Origin: Streptococcus cuniculi
Lineage (GTDB): Bacteria > Bacillota > Bacilli > Lactobacillales > Streptococcaceae
Length of the DNA stretch: 64,000 bases
Assembly: GCF_001921845.1 (NCBI RefSeq)
Contig: NZ_MSJM01000004.1
Location: 62,001 to 126,000, forward strand
Direction: 5' to 3'
The first letter of the stretch is position 1. Each line of letters opens with the position of its first letter. Positions 56,031 to 64,000 of the stretch are shown here, piece after piece. The position numbers and the translations under genes were made by a program. A model generated the notes under the pieces. It searched no databases. It saw nothing but the letters and a program-made list of their open reading frames with translations, and was not told where the DNA came from.

Positions 56031-57854
56031 TTATTCATCATCCATGCTCAATACGCTTAGGAAGGCTTCTTGTGGGACTTCGACGCTTCCGATGGCTTTC
56101 ATGCGTTTTTTACCGGCTTTTTGTTTTTCGAGGAGTTTGCGTTTTCGTGAGACGTCTCCTCCGTAACATTTGGCCAAGACGTTTTTACGGAGGGCTTTGA
56201 TGTCGCTACGGGCTACGATTTTTTGTCCGATAGCGGCTTGAATTGGGACTTCAAATTGCTGACGTGGGATAATCTTCTTGAGCTTATCGACAATCAATTT
56301 TCCACGTTCATAGGCAAATTCTTTGTGGACGATAAAGCTAAGAGCATCGACCTTGTCGCCATTCAAGAGAATATCCATTTTCACCAATTTCGATGGGCGG
56401 TATTCGGAAATTTCATAGTCAAAACTTGCATAGCCTCGAGTTGATGATTTCAATTTGTCAAAGAAGTCAAAGACAATCTCTGCTAGCGGAATCTGATAAA
56501 TCACGTTGACCCGATTGTCATCAATATAATCCATGGTCACAAAATCGCCACGCTTGCGCTGTGCCAATTCCATAACAGCTCCGACATATTCCTGCGGTAC
56601 CATGATTTGGGCTTTGACATAGGGCTCTTCGATGTTATCAATCTTGGTTGGGTCTGGAAATTCGGACGGATTGGATACTTCAATGGTCTCCCCGTCTGTC
56701 ATATTGACATGGTAGACTACAGACGGTGCGGTCATAATCAAGTCGATATTAAACTCCCGCTCAATCCGCTCCTGAATAACATCCATGTGCAAGAGACCTA
56801 AAAATCCACAGCGGAAACCAAATCCGAGGGCCTGGGAGGTTTCTGGCTCGAATTGCAAGCTGGCATCGTTGAGTTGCAACTTTTCAAGCGCCTCACGGAG
56901 GTCATTGTACTTGTTGGAGTCAATCGGATAAATCCCTGCAAAGACCATTGGATTCATCTGCTTATAGCCTTCAAGCGGTGCATCTGCTGGATTGGTTGCT
57001 AAAGTCACAGTATCACCGACACGGGTGTCTGCAACAGTCTTGATTGAGGCTGCAATATAGCCAACGTCACCTGTCGCTAAGTAATCACGCCCAACGGCTT
57101 TCGGAGTGAAAATCCCGACTTCTGTCACATCAAAAGTCTTGCCGTTACTCATCATCTGAATGGTGTCACCAGGCTTGACCACGCCGTCCATGACCCGCAC
57201 TTGCAGGATAACCCCACGGTAGGCATCATAAACGGAGTCAAAAATCAAGGCCTTGAGAGGCGCTGTCACATCTCCTGCTGGTGCAGGGACTTTTTCCACG
57301 ATTTGCTCTAAAATTTCTTCAATCCCAATCCCAGCCTTGGCAGAAGTTGGGACTGCTTCACTCGCATCAAGACCAATCACATCTTCAATTTCCTGACGAA
57401 CGCGCTCTGGATCTGCCGCAGGCAGGTCAATCTTATTGATAATCGGCAGGATTTCCAAATCATTATCCAAGGCCAGATAGACATTGGCTAGAGTCTGCGC
57501 TTCGATTCCCTGCGCCGCATCGACCACCAAAATCGCCCCTTCACAGGCAGCGAGGGACCGCGATACTTCATAGGTGAAATCGACGTGTCCCGGGGTGTCA
57601 ATCAAGTGAAAAATGTAGGTTTCTCCGTCTTTTGCAGTATAATTCAACTCGATGGCATTGAGTTTAATGGTAATTCCACGTTCACGCTCCAAGTCCATAC
57701 TGTCCAGCAATTGAGCCTGCATTTCACGGCTGGAGACGGTCTCTGTCTTTTCTAAAATACGGTCTGCCAAGGTTGACTTTCCATGGTCAATATGGGCGAT
57801 AATGGAGAAGTTGCGAATCTTCTCCTGACGTTTCTTTAAATCTTCTAAGTTCAT
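56031..57854 (-). CDS. lepA: Elongation factor 4 (LepA)
   Basis: Ribosome-associated GTPase that back-translocates stalled ribosomes. The 607-residue protein has G1 [15 protein letters not shown] near 18, switch [10 protein letters not shown]3 [10 protein letters not shown] near 84, G4 INKIDLPAA near 138, then EF-G-like domains and the LepA-specific C-terminal domain ([20 protein letters not shown] near 565). TGGTATAAT box at 57883-57891 and AAAGGATG ribosome site. Followed by an unusual array of terminator-like modules. Confidence 0.97.
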   Translation of the reverse strand: MNLEDLKKRQEKIRNFSIIAHIDHGKSTLADRILEKTETVSSREMQAQLLDSMDLERERGITIKLNAIELNYTAKDGETYIFHLIDTPGHVDFTYEVSRSLAACEGAILVVDAAQGIEAQTLANVYLALDNDLEILPIINKIDLPAADPERVRQEIEDVIGLDASEAVPTSAKAGIGIEEILEQIVEKVPAPAGDVTAPLKALIFDSVYDAYRGVILQVRVMDGVVKPGDTIQMMSNGKTFDVTEVGIFTPKAVGRDYLATGDVGYIAASIKTVADTRVGDTVTLATNPADAPLEGYKQMNPMVFAGIYPIDSNKYNDLREALEKLQLNDASLQFEPETSQALGFGFRCGFLGLLHMDVIQERIEREFNIDLIMTAPSVVYHVNMTDGETIEVSNPSEFPDPTKIDNIEEPYVKAQIMVPQEYVGAVMELAQRKRGDFVTMDYIDDNRVNVIYQIPLAEIVFDFFDKLKSSTRGYASFDYEISEYRPSKLVKMDILLNGDKVDALSFIVHKEFAYERGKLIVDKLKKIIPRQQFEVPIQAAIGQKIVARSDIKALRKNVLAKCYGGDVSRKRKLLEKQKAGKKRMKAIGSVEVPQEAFLSVLSMDDE

Positions 57855-58026
57855 ATCTCATCCTTTAGGGTGTATTCTATTCATTATACCAAAAATCGGC
57901 GCACTTGACCACCTAGGACTAGCGGGTTTTCAGAGAATATCCCAGACGGCTTAGGCTAGTAAAATGGCTTGATTTTTCCTGTCAAAAGGGGTATTCAAAA
58001 GCTAGAAAATACAAGGAGGGCTAGTC

Positions 58027-58469
58027 ATGCGGAAACAATTTCTTTCAGGAGAGTTTTTTCTGTTCAACTATCAGTTGATGACCTATTTCAATAGTTCCCG
58101 CTGGCGCAACTATTTTCCTATCACCCAAGAAATTTTCTACTAGTTGAGAGGGGGGTCATCACATTTTGGGTGGTGCTACTGGGCTACTTCTTCTAGACTC
58201 GCTGGAGATGGTCGACCTGGCACCTTTTCTTCTGTTTACTTGCAATCTATCTCCTCATCTTCGGCTACTATGCGCTGATAGTTGAAAAACTCACTCACCT
58301 AGCGATTTCTCCAGAAGATTTTAGCTACATCTATAGTTATCAGACATCTAGCCTCTGGATCTGTCCGAGCGCCTTGATTTCTACGCTAATGGGCTATCGC
58401 CGAATGATTAAACAGGCCACAGAAACTCAAGAAGATTCCCTCTTTGGAATCAAGCATTTGAAAAAATAG
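58027..58469 (+). pseudogene. Decayed small membrane protein gene
   Basis: Starts ATG with AAGGAGG upstream (MRKQFLSGEFFLFNYQL), hits TAG after 38 codons, continues in another frame (VITFWVVLLGYFF), meets a second TAG, then stays open to 58469 (LLIFGYYALIVEKLTHL ... GIKHLKK). At least one frameshift and two stops. The intact gene would be roughly 145 codons with two or three membrane helices. Family not recognised. Confidence 0.65.
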
Positions 58470-58470
58470 G

Positions 58471-58499
58471 TTGACAGTCCCCTATTTCTATGATACAGT
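58471..58499 (+). promoter_or_regulatory. Promoter of the ABC-F leader
   Basis: TTGACA (58471-58476), 17 nt, TACAGT (58494-58499) with TG extension. Confidence 0.85.
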
Positions 58500-58704
58500 A
58501 AAGCTAACAATACTCGGAGGTAAGAGGAGAATGAACAACTAAGTCCATTTGTTAAAGTTGGAAAGCGTAAAGGAGCAGTTTTACTGCATTCTTTTGCGTG
58601 TCACAATACTTTACCAGTAGGCTACAAGTTGTTTGTATCTCCTTTTTGTGTGGGCTTTTTGGCTATTATTTTGATCCATCAGACGAAAAATAATAGCATG
58701 TTGA

Positions 58705-58806
58705 TACTCGTCAAAAATCAAAGTCTGACGTCGTTAACTCACCTTGCTGAACTTCAGTTCTAGCTACGATTTCGTTGCCTAGTCAGATTTTGATTTTTAT
58801 AGAGTA
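58705..58806. repeat. RUP-like 102-bp repeat, copy 2
   Basis: Inverted copy of 7336-7437, same length, with TACTCGTCAAAAATCAAA at the left and the complement of TACTCTATAAAAATCAAAA at the right. It lies inside the ABC-F leader, between antiterminator strand and terminator. Confidence 0.82.
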
Positions 58807-58836
58807 CGACTACACTAAAAGTTCTTGATAAAACAA

Positions 58837-58864
58837 CCCTACTGGCAAAGTAGGGCTATTTTTT
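58837..58864 (+). terminator. Terminator of the ABC-F attenuator
   Basis: 7-bp stem CCCTACT / AGTAGGG, 5-nt loop, then CTATTTTTT. GGAGG of the ABC-F gene follows within 3 nt. Confidence 0.8.
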
Positions 58865-58875
58865 ATGGAGGCTTT

Positions 58876-60408
58876 ATGTTACAAATTACACACTTAACCA
58901 TGACCCACGAGAAAGATTTGACTGATTTAGTTTCTGACCTGTCTCTGGTGGTCAATAAGGGAGACAAGGTTGCACTCATCGGCGAAGAAGGCAATGGAAA
59001 ATCCAGTCTCCTCAAATGGATGATGAACGAAGACTTGGTCAGCTCTTATATTCAGTTTAGTGGACAGATTCATCGGGACTTTACGCATTACAGCTATATC
59101 CCGCAGCAGTTGCCACAGGAATTCGAGTCTCTATCTCTCAATGATTATTTCTTTGGTCCAAGCGAGATTGACCTTGATTATGCGGCTCTTTACCGTTATG
59201 CCAAAGAATTGCAGTTTGACAGCGAACGCTTTGCGCATGCTCAACTACTCTCTTCCCTATCTGGTGGGGAAACGTTAAAAATCCAGCTCATCAAAGAATT
59301 GGCTAAGGAAACAGATATGCTCTTTCTTGATGAACCGTCCAATGATCTGGACTTGCCCACACTAAAATGGCTGGAACATTTTATCCAAAACACTCCAAAA
59401 ACCGTGGTCTTTGTCTCCCACGATGAGACTTTTTTAAGCCAGACTGCTACTAAAATCGTCCATTTGGAACGCATCAAAAAACGCCAAGTAGCACGGACAA
59501 GCGTGCAAGCCTTGGGCTACGCTACTTACGCTCAAGAGCGAAAAGACCAGTTTGACCGCCAACTCCAGCAGGCAAGAAACGAACGCTTGGCACATCAAAA
59601 GAAACTAGAGCGCCATCACCGCATTCACCAAAGTGTTGAACATGCAGTCCGCAACACCCATGATGCATCTGCAGGCAGACTGGTTGCCAAAAAGATGAGA
59701 GCTGTCCTTGCCCAAGAAAAACGCTATGAAAAAGAAGCTGAAACTCTCACTGAAATACCGACTCAGGAAGATTGTATTCGCCTGTTTTTCAAAGACATCG
59801 AACCTCTTCCCGCCCATAAAGCCATTATTGAACTGACGGATTTTTCCTTGCAGGTCGGCACGAAAACCTTGGTTGCAAACATCAACTTTCGCTGTTCTGC
59901 CCAAGAAAAGGTGGGGATTGTCGGGAAAAACGGCATTGGAAAATCCAGTCTCCTCAAGCATATCTATACCTTGTTGCTAGAAGCAGGCTACCCTATTGGC
60001 TACATGCCCCAGCAGTATCAGGAACTCCTCAATCAAGCGGCCTCACCTCTTCAATTTCTCACCTCCTCTTCCGATAAAAAAGAGGAGGAAGGTGTCCTCA
60101 CTCACCTAGCTAGTCTGCAATTTAGCCGTGAAGAGGCACGCCACCCCATTTCCTACCTCTCTGGTGGGCAACAGGGGAAACTTCTTCTCCTAAAAATGGT
60201 CTTGGATGCCTGTCCTGTTCTGCTGTTGGATGAGCCTACGCGGAATTTTTCACCGACCTCACAACCCCAAGTACGGCAACTCTTTGCAGATTTTCCAGGG
60301 GCAATTGTCACGGTCTCCCACGACAGAACCTTTCTCAAAACCGTTTGCGATACCATTTACCACCTAGATGAAACTGGATTAAGGGAAATCCGAAAAGAAG
60401 ATTTGTAA
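58876..60408 (+). CDS. ABC-F family ATPase, possible antibiotic-resistance/ribosome-protection type
   Basis: A 510-residue soluble protein with two ABC domains and no membrane part. First: Walker A GEEGNGKSSLLKW near 36, signature LSGGETLKIQL near 129, Walker B MLFLDEPSNDLDLP near 148. Between them a charged linker helix pair (about 215-285), the part that reaches into the ribosome. Second: GKNGIGKSSLLKH near 350, LSGGQQGKLLLLK, and LLLDEPTRNFSPTS near 450. The NFSP variant after the second Walker B recurs in Lsa/Sal-like proteins. ATG 58876 has GGAGG. The attenuator in front supports a drug-inducible role; no drug is indicated. Confidence 0.85.
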   Translation: MLQITHLTMTHEKDLTDLVSDLSLVVNKGDKVALIGEEGNGKSSLLKWMMNEDLVSSYIQFSGQIHRDFTHYSYIPQQLPQEFESLSLNDYFFGPSEIDLDYAALYRYAKELQFDSERFAHAQLLSSLSGGETLKIQLIKELAKETDMLFLDEPSNDLDLPTLKWLEHFIQNTPKTVVFVSHDETFLSQTATKIVHLERIKKRQVARTSVQALGYATYAQERKDQFDRQLQQARNERLAHQKKLERHHRIHQSVEHAVRNTHDASAGRLVAKKMRAVLAQEKRYEKEAETLTEIPTQEDCIRLFFKDIEPLPAHKAIIELTDFSLQVGTKTLVANINFRCSAQEKVGIVGKNGIGKSSLLKHIYTLLLEAGYPIGYMPQQYQELLNQAASPLQFLTSSSDKKEEEGVLTHLASLQFSREEARHPISYLSGGQQGKLLLLKMVLDACPVLLLDEPTRNFSPTSQPQVRQLFADFPGAIVTVSHDRTFLKTVCDTIYHLDETGLREIRKEDL

Positions 60409-60423
60409 ATCAGGAGACCCGAG

Positions 60424-60451
60424 AAAAAGGCTGGATAAAATGTCCAGTCTT
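60424..60451. terminator. Terminator of the ABC-F gene, copy next to the gene
   Basis: AAAAAGGCTGGA, TAAAA, TGTCCAGTCTTT. A second, tighter copy stands at 60739-60768; repeat copy 3 lies between. Confidence 0.75.
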
Positions 60452-60452
60452 T

Positions 60453-60720
60453 CAGAACGTAGACAATCTCAAAATCTATTTAAACAAATTCAAAAGCCTT
60501 GATGACTCAATATTCGATTTCCAACTTTCACGAGCGGAGCGAGCCTCATCAGCTACTTTTCGCTATGATAAAAGGAGGGAGAGGGGCAAAAATCGTGATT
60601 TCGCAGAAATCGATTATCCTCGCTCCTTTGTTTCTGGGCTCGGGCTAAAATAATCCACTGGATTATTTTACTCCGCAGGAAGTCGCTACCGTCCGCACCA
60701 CCTAAGAAAAGTAGCACAAA
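60453..60720 (+). repeat. Dispersed modular repeat, copy 3
   Basis: Begins CAGAACGTAGACAATCTC and ends GTCCGCACCACCTAAGAAAA. The centre differs from copies 1 and 2: it carries GAAATCGATTATCC and a TAATCCACTGGATTA hairpin of the lepA-array type. Confidence 0.78.
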
Positions 60721-60738
60721 AGAACTTTTTTTCAATTC

Positions 60739-60768
60739 TAAAGGCTGGACATTTTGTCCAGCCTTTTA
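60739..60768. terminator. Bidirectional terminator between the ABC-F region and the small conserved gene
   Basis: AAAGGCTGGACA, loop TTTT, TGTCCAGCCTTTT-type stem with flanking A and T runs. Confidence 0.82.
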
Positions 60769-60927
60769 TTCTTTGTTTTGTTGCTGCAATTTTTCACGCT
60801 CTAAGCGGAATTTGCGATTTGGATTGAGCTTATTAAAGAGTTCTTCTAATTTTTCAGCATTCCAGATATCTGCTGCTGAAACAAAATTCCCATCCTTATC
60901 CTTATAGGATATCGGTTTATCTCCCAT
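60766..60927 (-). CDS. Small conserved streptococcal protein (53 residues)
   Basis: Opens MGDKPISYKDKDGNFVSAAD, continues IWNAEKLEELFNKLNPNRKF and ends in a charged helix LEREKLQQQNKE. TTGGAGGTG precedes the ATG at 60927 with good spacing. It looks like a conserved short hypothetical protein of streptococci; function unknown. The stop lies in the terminator shared with the ABC-F side. Confidence 0.72.
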   Translation of the reverse strand: MGDKPISYKDKDGNFVSAADIWNAEKLEELFNKLNPNRKFRLEREKLQQQNKE

Positions 60928-60989
60928 AACAACACCTCCAATTTTTCAGATAACACAAGCGATTACGTTGCTCATTGCTCACATTTGTT

Positions 60990-61440
60990 ACGGCTTTCCA
61001 ACCTCCAAAGATTCCCAAACCTTTGAAACCATTTACTCATTCCATAGCCACTACTTGTCACAACGTGAAGAAGAGGATTAGACTACCCTATCTGTCACGC
61101 CACGCAGTTCAACCAGTCGATATTACTGGTTTGACGAAGTTAGTAAGGTTGGTAGGTAGACCACCATAGTGGCTGTTTACATGAGTTACGACATGAGGAA
61201 AGGCGTTCGATAATGATGTAGAAAGGTCACTAACGACGTTAGTCCGATTTCCACCCTCCAAAGATTCCCAAACCTTTGAAACCATTTACTCATTCCATAG
61301 CCACTACTTGTCACAACGTGAAGAAGAGGATTAGAGTCCCCTATCTGTCACGACGTTCAGAAAGTCATTCGATAATAATGACTTTCTGAACTAGTAAGGT
61401 GACTAGGCAGTTCGCCATAGCGACTGCCGTCTGCTCATTA
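60990..61440. repeat. Tandem pair of about 250-bp units with variable hairpins
   Basis: TCCAAAGATTCCCAAACCTT through GAAGAAGAGGATTAGA occurs at about 61004-61080 and again at 61256-61335, nearly identical. After CCCTATCTGTCAC each unit has its own hairpin: ACCAGT-CGATATT-ACTGGT in the first, AAAGTCATT-CGATAAT-AATGACTTT in the second. The shared part reads on the plus strand as SKDSQTFETIYSFHSHYLSQ then REEED and stop, possibly the remnant of a gene end. Rest of 60928-61471: no gene seen. Confidence 0.7.
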
Positions 61441-61464
61441 GATAGCTTTGCTATCAATGAGCAG
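61433..61464 (-). terminator. Hairpin behind obgE
   Basis: TGCTCATT-AG-ATAGC, TTT, GCTAT-C-AATGAGCA. It follows the obgE stop directly but has no U run, so termination strength is unclear. Confidence 0.5.
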
Positions 61465-61471
61465 TGTCAAA

Positions 61472-62785
61472 TTAATCCACAAACTCAAATTCGAATGTGC
61501 CGATGCGGACGATATCACCATCTTTAGCACCACGGGCACGGAGGGCTTCGTCCACTCCCATTCCCCGTAATTGACGAGCAAATTTCATGACGGATTCGTC
61601 CCGATCAAAGTTGGTCATGGTAAAGAGTTTTTCTAGTTTCTCACCAGATAAAATCCAGCTTGCATCATCTGCACGACTGATGTCAAATTCTGGCTCGTCT
61701 GGATTGAAACCATAGTAGGCTTCTTCTACCTCAAAGTCTGTTTCATCATACAAGAGGAATTCTGGGGTCTTGTCAAGCAATTCAGCCGTAGCTTCCAAGA
61801 GATTTTCCAATCCTTGGTGCGCAAGACCAGAAATCGGGAAAATCTGTGGTAACTCATCGAATTCATCATAGGTTGCCGCTAATTTTTTCTTAAATTCTTT
61901 AAGATTTTCTTCCGCTTCTGGCATGTCCATCTTATTCGCCACAATAATCTGCGGGCGTTCCATCAGGCGAAGGTTGTAGGTCTCAAGCTCATGGTTAATG
62001 GCCAGATAATCCTCATAAGGATCCCGCCCTTCACTTGCTGACATATCCAAGACATGGAGGATGACCCGAGTTCGCTCAATGTGGCGGAGGAACTGCGTTC
62101 CCAATCCCACACCTTGGCTAGCTCCCTCAATCAATCCTGGCAAGTCTGCCACCGCAAAGGATTCACCTGACTTGGTCCGAACCATTCCGAGATTGGGCAC
62201 AATGGTGGTAAAGTGATAGGCACCGATTTTAGGCTTAGCTGCTGTAATCACGCTGAGCAAGGTTGATTTCCCAACGGATGGAAAACCGACCAAGCCTACA
62301 TCTGCCAAAACTTTTAATTCCAACTCTAGGTGGCGTTCTTCACCCGGCTCACCATTTTCAGAGATTTCTGGTGCTGGATTTTTCGGTGTCGCAAAGCGGA
62401 TATTGCCACGACCACCACGACCACCACGAGCTACGATAAATTCCTGTCCGTGCTCAACCAAGTCCGTAATGACCTTACCTGTCTCTGCATCGCGGACAGT
62501 CGTTCCTTGAGGTACGCGGACTAACAAATCCTCTGCCCCACGGCCGTGCATGCCCTTGGTCATGCCTTTTTCACCAGAGTCGGCCTTAAATTGGCGATTA
62601 TAGCGGAAATCCATCAAGGTGCGTAGACCCTCATCCACGACAAAAACGACGTTGCCACCACGACCACCATCTCCGCCCCATGGACCGCCATTAGGCACGT
62701 ATTTCTCCCGGCGAAAGGCCACCATGCCATCTCCACCCTTACCAGCCTTGACCTTAATCTTGGCTGTATCTAAAAACATACTCAT
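61472..62785 (-). CDS. obgE: GTPase ObgE/CgtA
   Basis: Essential GTPase in late 50S ribosome assembly. The 437-residue protein has the glycine-rich Obg fold at 1-158 ([31 protein letters not shown]), the G domain with G1 [14 protein letters not shown] near 166, G3 DLPGLIEG near 212, G4 ANKMDMPEA near 282, and the C-terminal OCT domain of Firmicutes. Start at ATG 62785 with AGGT-type site; a second ATG two codons later is possible. Confidence 0.96.
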   Translation of the reverse strand: MSMFLDTAKIKVKAGKGGDGMVAFRREKYVPNGGPWGGDGGRGGNVVFVVDEGLRTLMDFRYNRQFKADSGEKGMTKGMHGRGAEDLLVRVPQGTTVRDAETGKVITDLVEHGQEFIVARGGRGGRGNIRFATPKNPAPEISENGEPGEERHLELELKVLADVGLVGFPSVGKSTLLSVITAAKPKIGAYHFTTIVPNLGMVRTKSGESFAVADLPGLIEGASQGVGLGTQFLRHIERTRVILHVLDMSASEGRDPYEDYLAINHELETYNLRLMERPQIIVANKMDMPEAEENLKEFKKKLAATYDEFDELPQIFPISGLAHQGLENLLEATAELLDKTPEFLLYDETDFEVEEAYYGFNPDEPEFDISRADDASWILSGEKLEKLFTMTNFDRDESVMKFARQLRGMGVDEALRARGAKDGDIVRIGTFEFEFVD

Positions 62786-62853
62786 CTTCTTACCTATTTC
62801 TTCCTATTCATTTCACAAAAGAGGGGCTAGAGGAATCCTCCCAGCCCCGCTGA

Positions 62854-62979
62854 TTACATAATGGCACTAATCGCTGGCAAAATCAATCCAGCTAGGGTTG
62901 CCAAAACCATCACAACTACAACGATGAGGGTTATTTTCTCAAATGTATTTTTCTTGTGCTGTTCTTCTCCAAACGCCAT
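62854..62979 (-). CDS. DUF4044 family miniprotein (41 residues)
   Basis: MAFGEEQHKKNTFEKITLI followed by one membrane helix (VVVVMVLATLAGLILPAI). AGGAGAAATC precedes the ATG. Matches the short DUF4044 proteins of lactic acid bacteria and streptococci. Located 68 nt upstream of obgE on the same strand. Function unknown. Confidence 0.8.
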   Translation of the reverse strand: MAFGEEQHKKNTFEKITLIVVVVMVLATLAGLILPAISAIM

Positions 62980-63048
62980 GATTTCTCCTTTGTCTAATAA
63001 CTGTTCTTTCTTCTTTTCCACTCATTTTATCATGAATAGGTGAATTTT

Positions 63049-64000
63049 TCAACGCTGATCTCGTTCATTTAGCTTTTCTTTTACAGCCTGCGCCACTTTA
63101 TAAGGCACACCTGCTTCTGCAATCTCGCGAGAACTTGCTTCTTGGATATTCGTTAAGGATTTGAAATGCTTGAGTAGTGCCTGTTTGCGCTTAGGACCAA
63201 GACCTTCAATACCATCCAATTTGGAGGAGAAGGAATTTTTCGACCGCACTTGTCGGTGGAAGGTAATGGCAAAACGGTGCACCTCATCCTGAATCCGCTG
63301 CAAGAGGAAAAACTCCTGGGAATTGCGGGAAAGTGGAATCACCTGTAAGGGATTGCCGAAGAGCAAATCGTGGGTCTGGTGCTTGTCATTTTTTTGCAGA
63401 CCCGCAATGGGAATACTCATGCCCAGCTCTTGTTCAATGACTTCTTTGGCCACATTGACCTGACCTTGACCACCGTCAATGACAATCAAATCTGGTGGCG
63501 TCAAACCTTCTTTCTGGACGCGGCTATAGCGACGATACAAGACCTCTCGCATGGATGCATAGTCGTCTGGACCTTCTACTGTCTTGATTTTGTACTTGCG
63601 GTACTCTTTTTTATTTGGAACGCCATTTTCAAAGACGACCATGGCTGAGACAGGACTGGTCCCCATGATGTTGGAGTTATCAAAGGCTTCAATTCGCACT
63701 GGAGTTGGAATCCCGAGCAAACGGCCGATATTTTCAACCGCTCCCTGTGTTTTTTCCAGATTTTTCTCTAATAGGTTAAATTTCTGCTGCAAACTCACAC
63801 GCGCATTCTTGGTGGCCAACTGCACTAGCTGCTTTTTCTCACCCCGCTGAGGTTTCACCACCTTGGCATCGACCAAACTTTTGACTGCTTCTTCATCAAT
63901 GTCCTGCGGAATCAGCACTTCTTTGGGAATCAGATGTTGCTGGTTACGGTAAAACTGCCCTAGATAGGTCAGGAAATCCTCTTCTGCCTCATTGTAATAC
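63049..64000 (-). CDS. uvrC: Excinuclease ABC subunit C, C-terminal part (5' end outside window)
   Basis: Dual endonuclease of nucleotide excision repair. Visible are about 316 codons: the end of the UvrB-binding region, the RNase H-like 5' nuclease domain ([32 protein letters not shown], with Asp residues of the catalytic set), and the C-terminal tandem helix-hairpin-helix ([20 protein letters not shown]). The frame continues past the window end. Methionine codons inside the visible part are not starts. The GIY-YIG nuclease half is missing only because of the window edge. Confidence 0.95.
   Translation of the reverse strand, partial: YYNEAEEDFLTYLGQFYRNQQHLIPKEVLIPQDIDEEAVKSLVDAKVVKPQRGEKKQLVQLATKNARVSLQQKFNLLEKNLEKTQGAVENIGRLLGIPTPVRIEAFDNSNIMGTSPVSAMVVFENGVPNKKEYRKYKIKTVEGPDDYASMREVLYRRYSRVQKEGLTPPDLIVIDGGQGQVNVAKEVIEQELGMSIPIAGLQKNDKHQTHDLLFGNPLQVIPLSRNSQEFFLLQRIQDEVHRFAITFHRQVRSKNSFSSKLDGIEGLGPKRKQALLKHFKSLTNIQEASSREIAEAGVPYKVAQAVKEKLNERDQR

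Larger units (their letters stand above)
58505..58875 (+). promoter_or_regulatory. Transcription attenuator leader of the ABC-F gene
   Basis: About 370 nt. Parts in order: GGAGG and a three-codon ORF (ATGAACAACTAA, 58531-58542); GTAAAG (58567-58572) that can pair with CTTTAC (58609-58614); an antiterminator strand TACTTTACCAGTAGG (58607-58621); a RUP-like insertion (58705-58806); and a terminator CCCTACT-GGCAA-AGTAGGG (58837-58855) with a U run ending at the ABC-F ribosome site. The antiterminator strand can pair with CCTACTGGCAAAGTA (58838-58852) at 14 of 15 positions. Confidence 0.7.

Noticed and set aside
60975..61169. A 64-codon plus-strand frame upstream of obgE
   Set aside because: It runs through the tandem repeat units with no ribosome site and no conserved pattern.

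Overview
The window reads as chromosomal DNA of a Streptococcus, probably from the S. suis / mitis side of the genus; the species cannot be fixed from sequence alone. Pointers are the divergent parE/plsY pair, the ung-mutX-pyrC order, two PyrR attenuators on pyr genes, a CpsY/MtaR-type LysR regulator, a YSIRK/LPRTG wall protein, a GlnPQ transporter with two binding domains fused to the permease, a DUF4044 miniprotein beside obgE, and short RUP-like repeats.

Layout. 1-10.1 kb: housekeeping. parE (partial) and divergent plsY, then a minus-strand run of pyrC-mutX-ung behind a polyprenyl-phosphate glycosyltransferase and a GT-C membrane protein, then pyrE, pyrF and pyrD-pyrK. pyrF and pyrK each have a strong promoter, a PyrR-binding loop and a terminator. 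10.4-17.1 kb: cpsY and the glycogen genes glgC-glgD-glgA-glgB with a cre-like site over the promoter. 17.4-19.5 kb: an orphan amino-acid binding lipoprotein, a Nudix hydrolase and a GNAT acetyltransferase. 19.8-26.6 kb: one 2265-residue wall-anchored protein with Rib-like domains and a very long array of calcium-binding TSP3-like repeats. 27.2-28.9 kb: an XRE regulator with a double palindromic operator and three type I toxin/antisense-RNA cassettes.

29-42.8 kb: a polysaccharide locus on the minus strand. It has an LCP ligase, a 4,6-dehydratase, an aminotransferase and an initiating sugar transferase (together a likely UDP-AATGal start unit), four glycosyltransferase/LicD-type genes, Wzy, an IspD-like cytidylyltransferase with an SDR partner (likely CDP-alditol supply) and Wzx. 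The usual Wzh-Wzd-Wze phosphoregulatory genes are absent. A divergent MBOAT + SGNH pair, framed by direct repeats, probably O-acylates the polymer.

46-64 kb: uvrB, a CPBP protease, glnPQ, an IS110-family element, a lipoprotein, lepA, a decayed membrane gene, an ABC-F protein behind a clear terminator/antiterminator leader, a 53-residue conserved protein, obgE, DUF4044 and uvrC (partial). Intergenic spaces are full of modular repeats, several bracketed by two copies of the local terminator hairpin.

The most interesting signals are the ABC-F attenuator (a 15-nt antiterminator strand matching the terminator), the terminator-bracketed dispersed repeats, three genes whose extended -10 box sits 6-7 nt from the start codon (probable leaderless mRNAs), the triplicated toxin cassettes with an overlapping upstream ORF, and the IspD/SDR/LicD set in the capsule locus.
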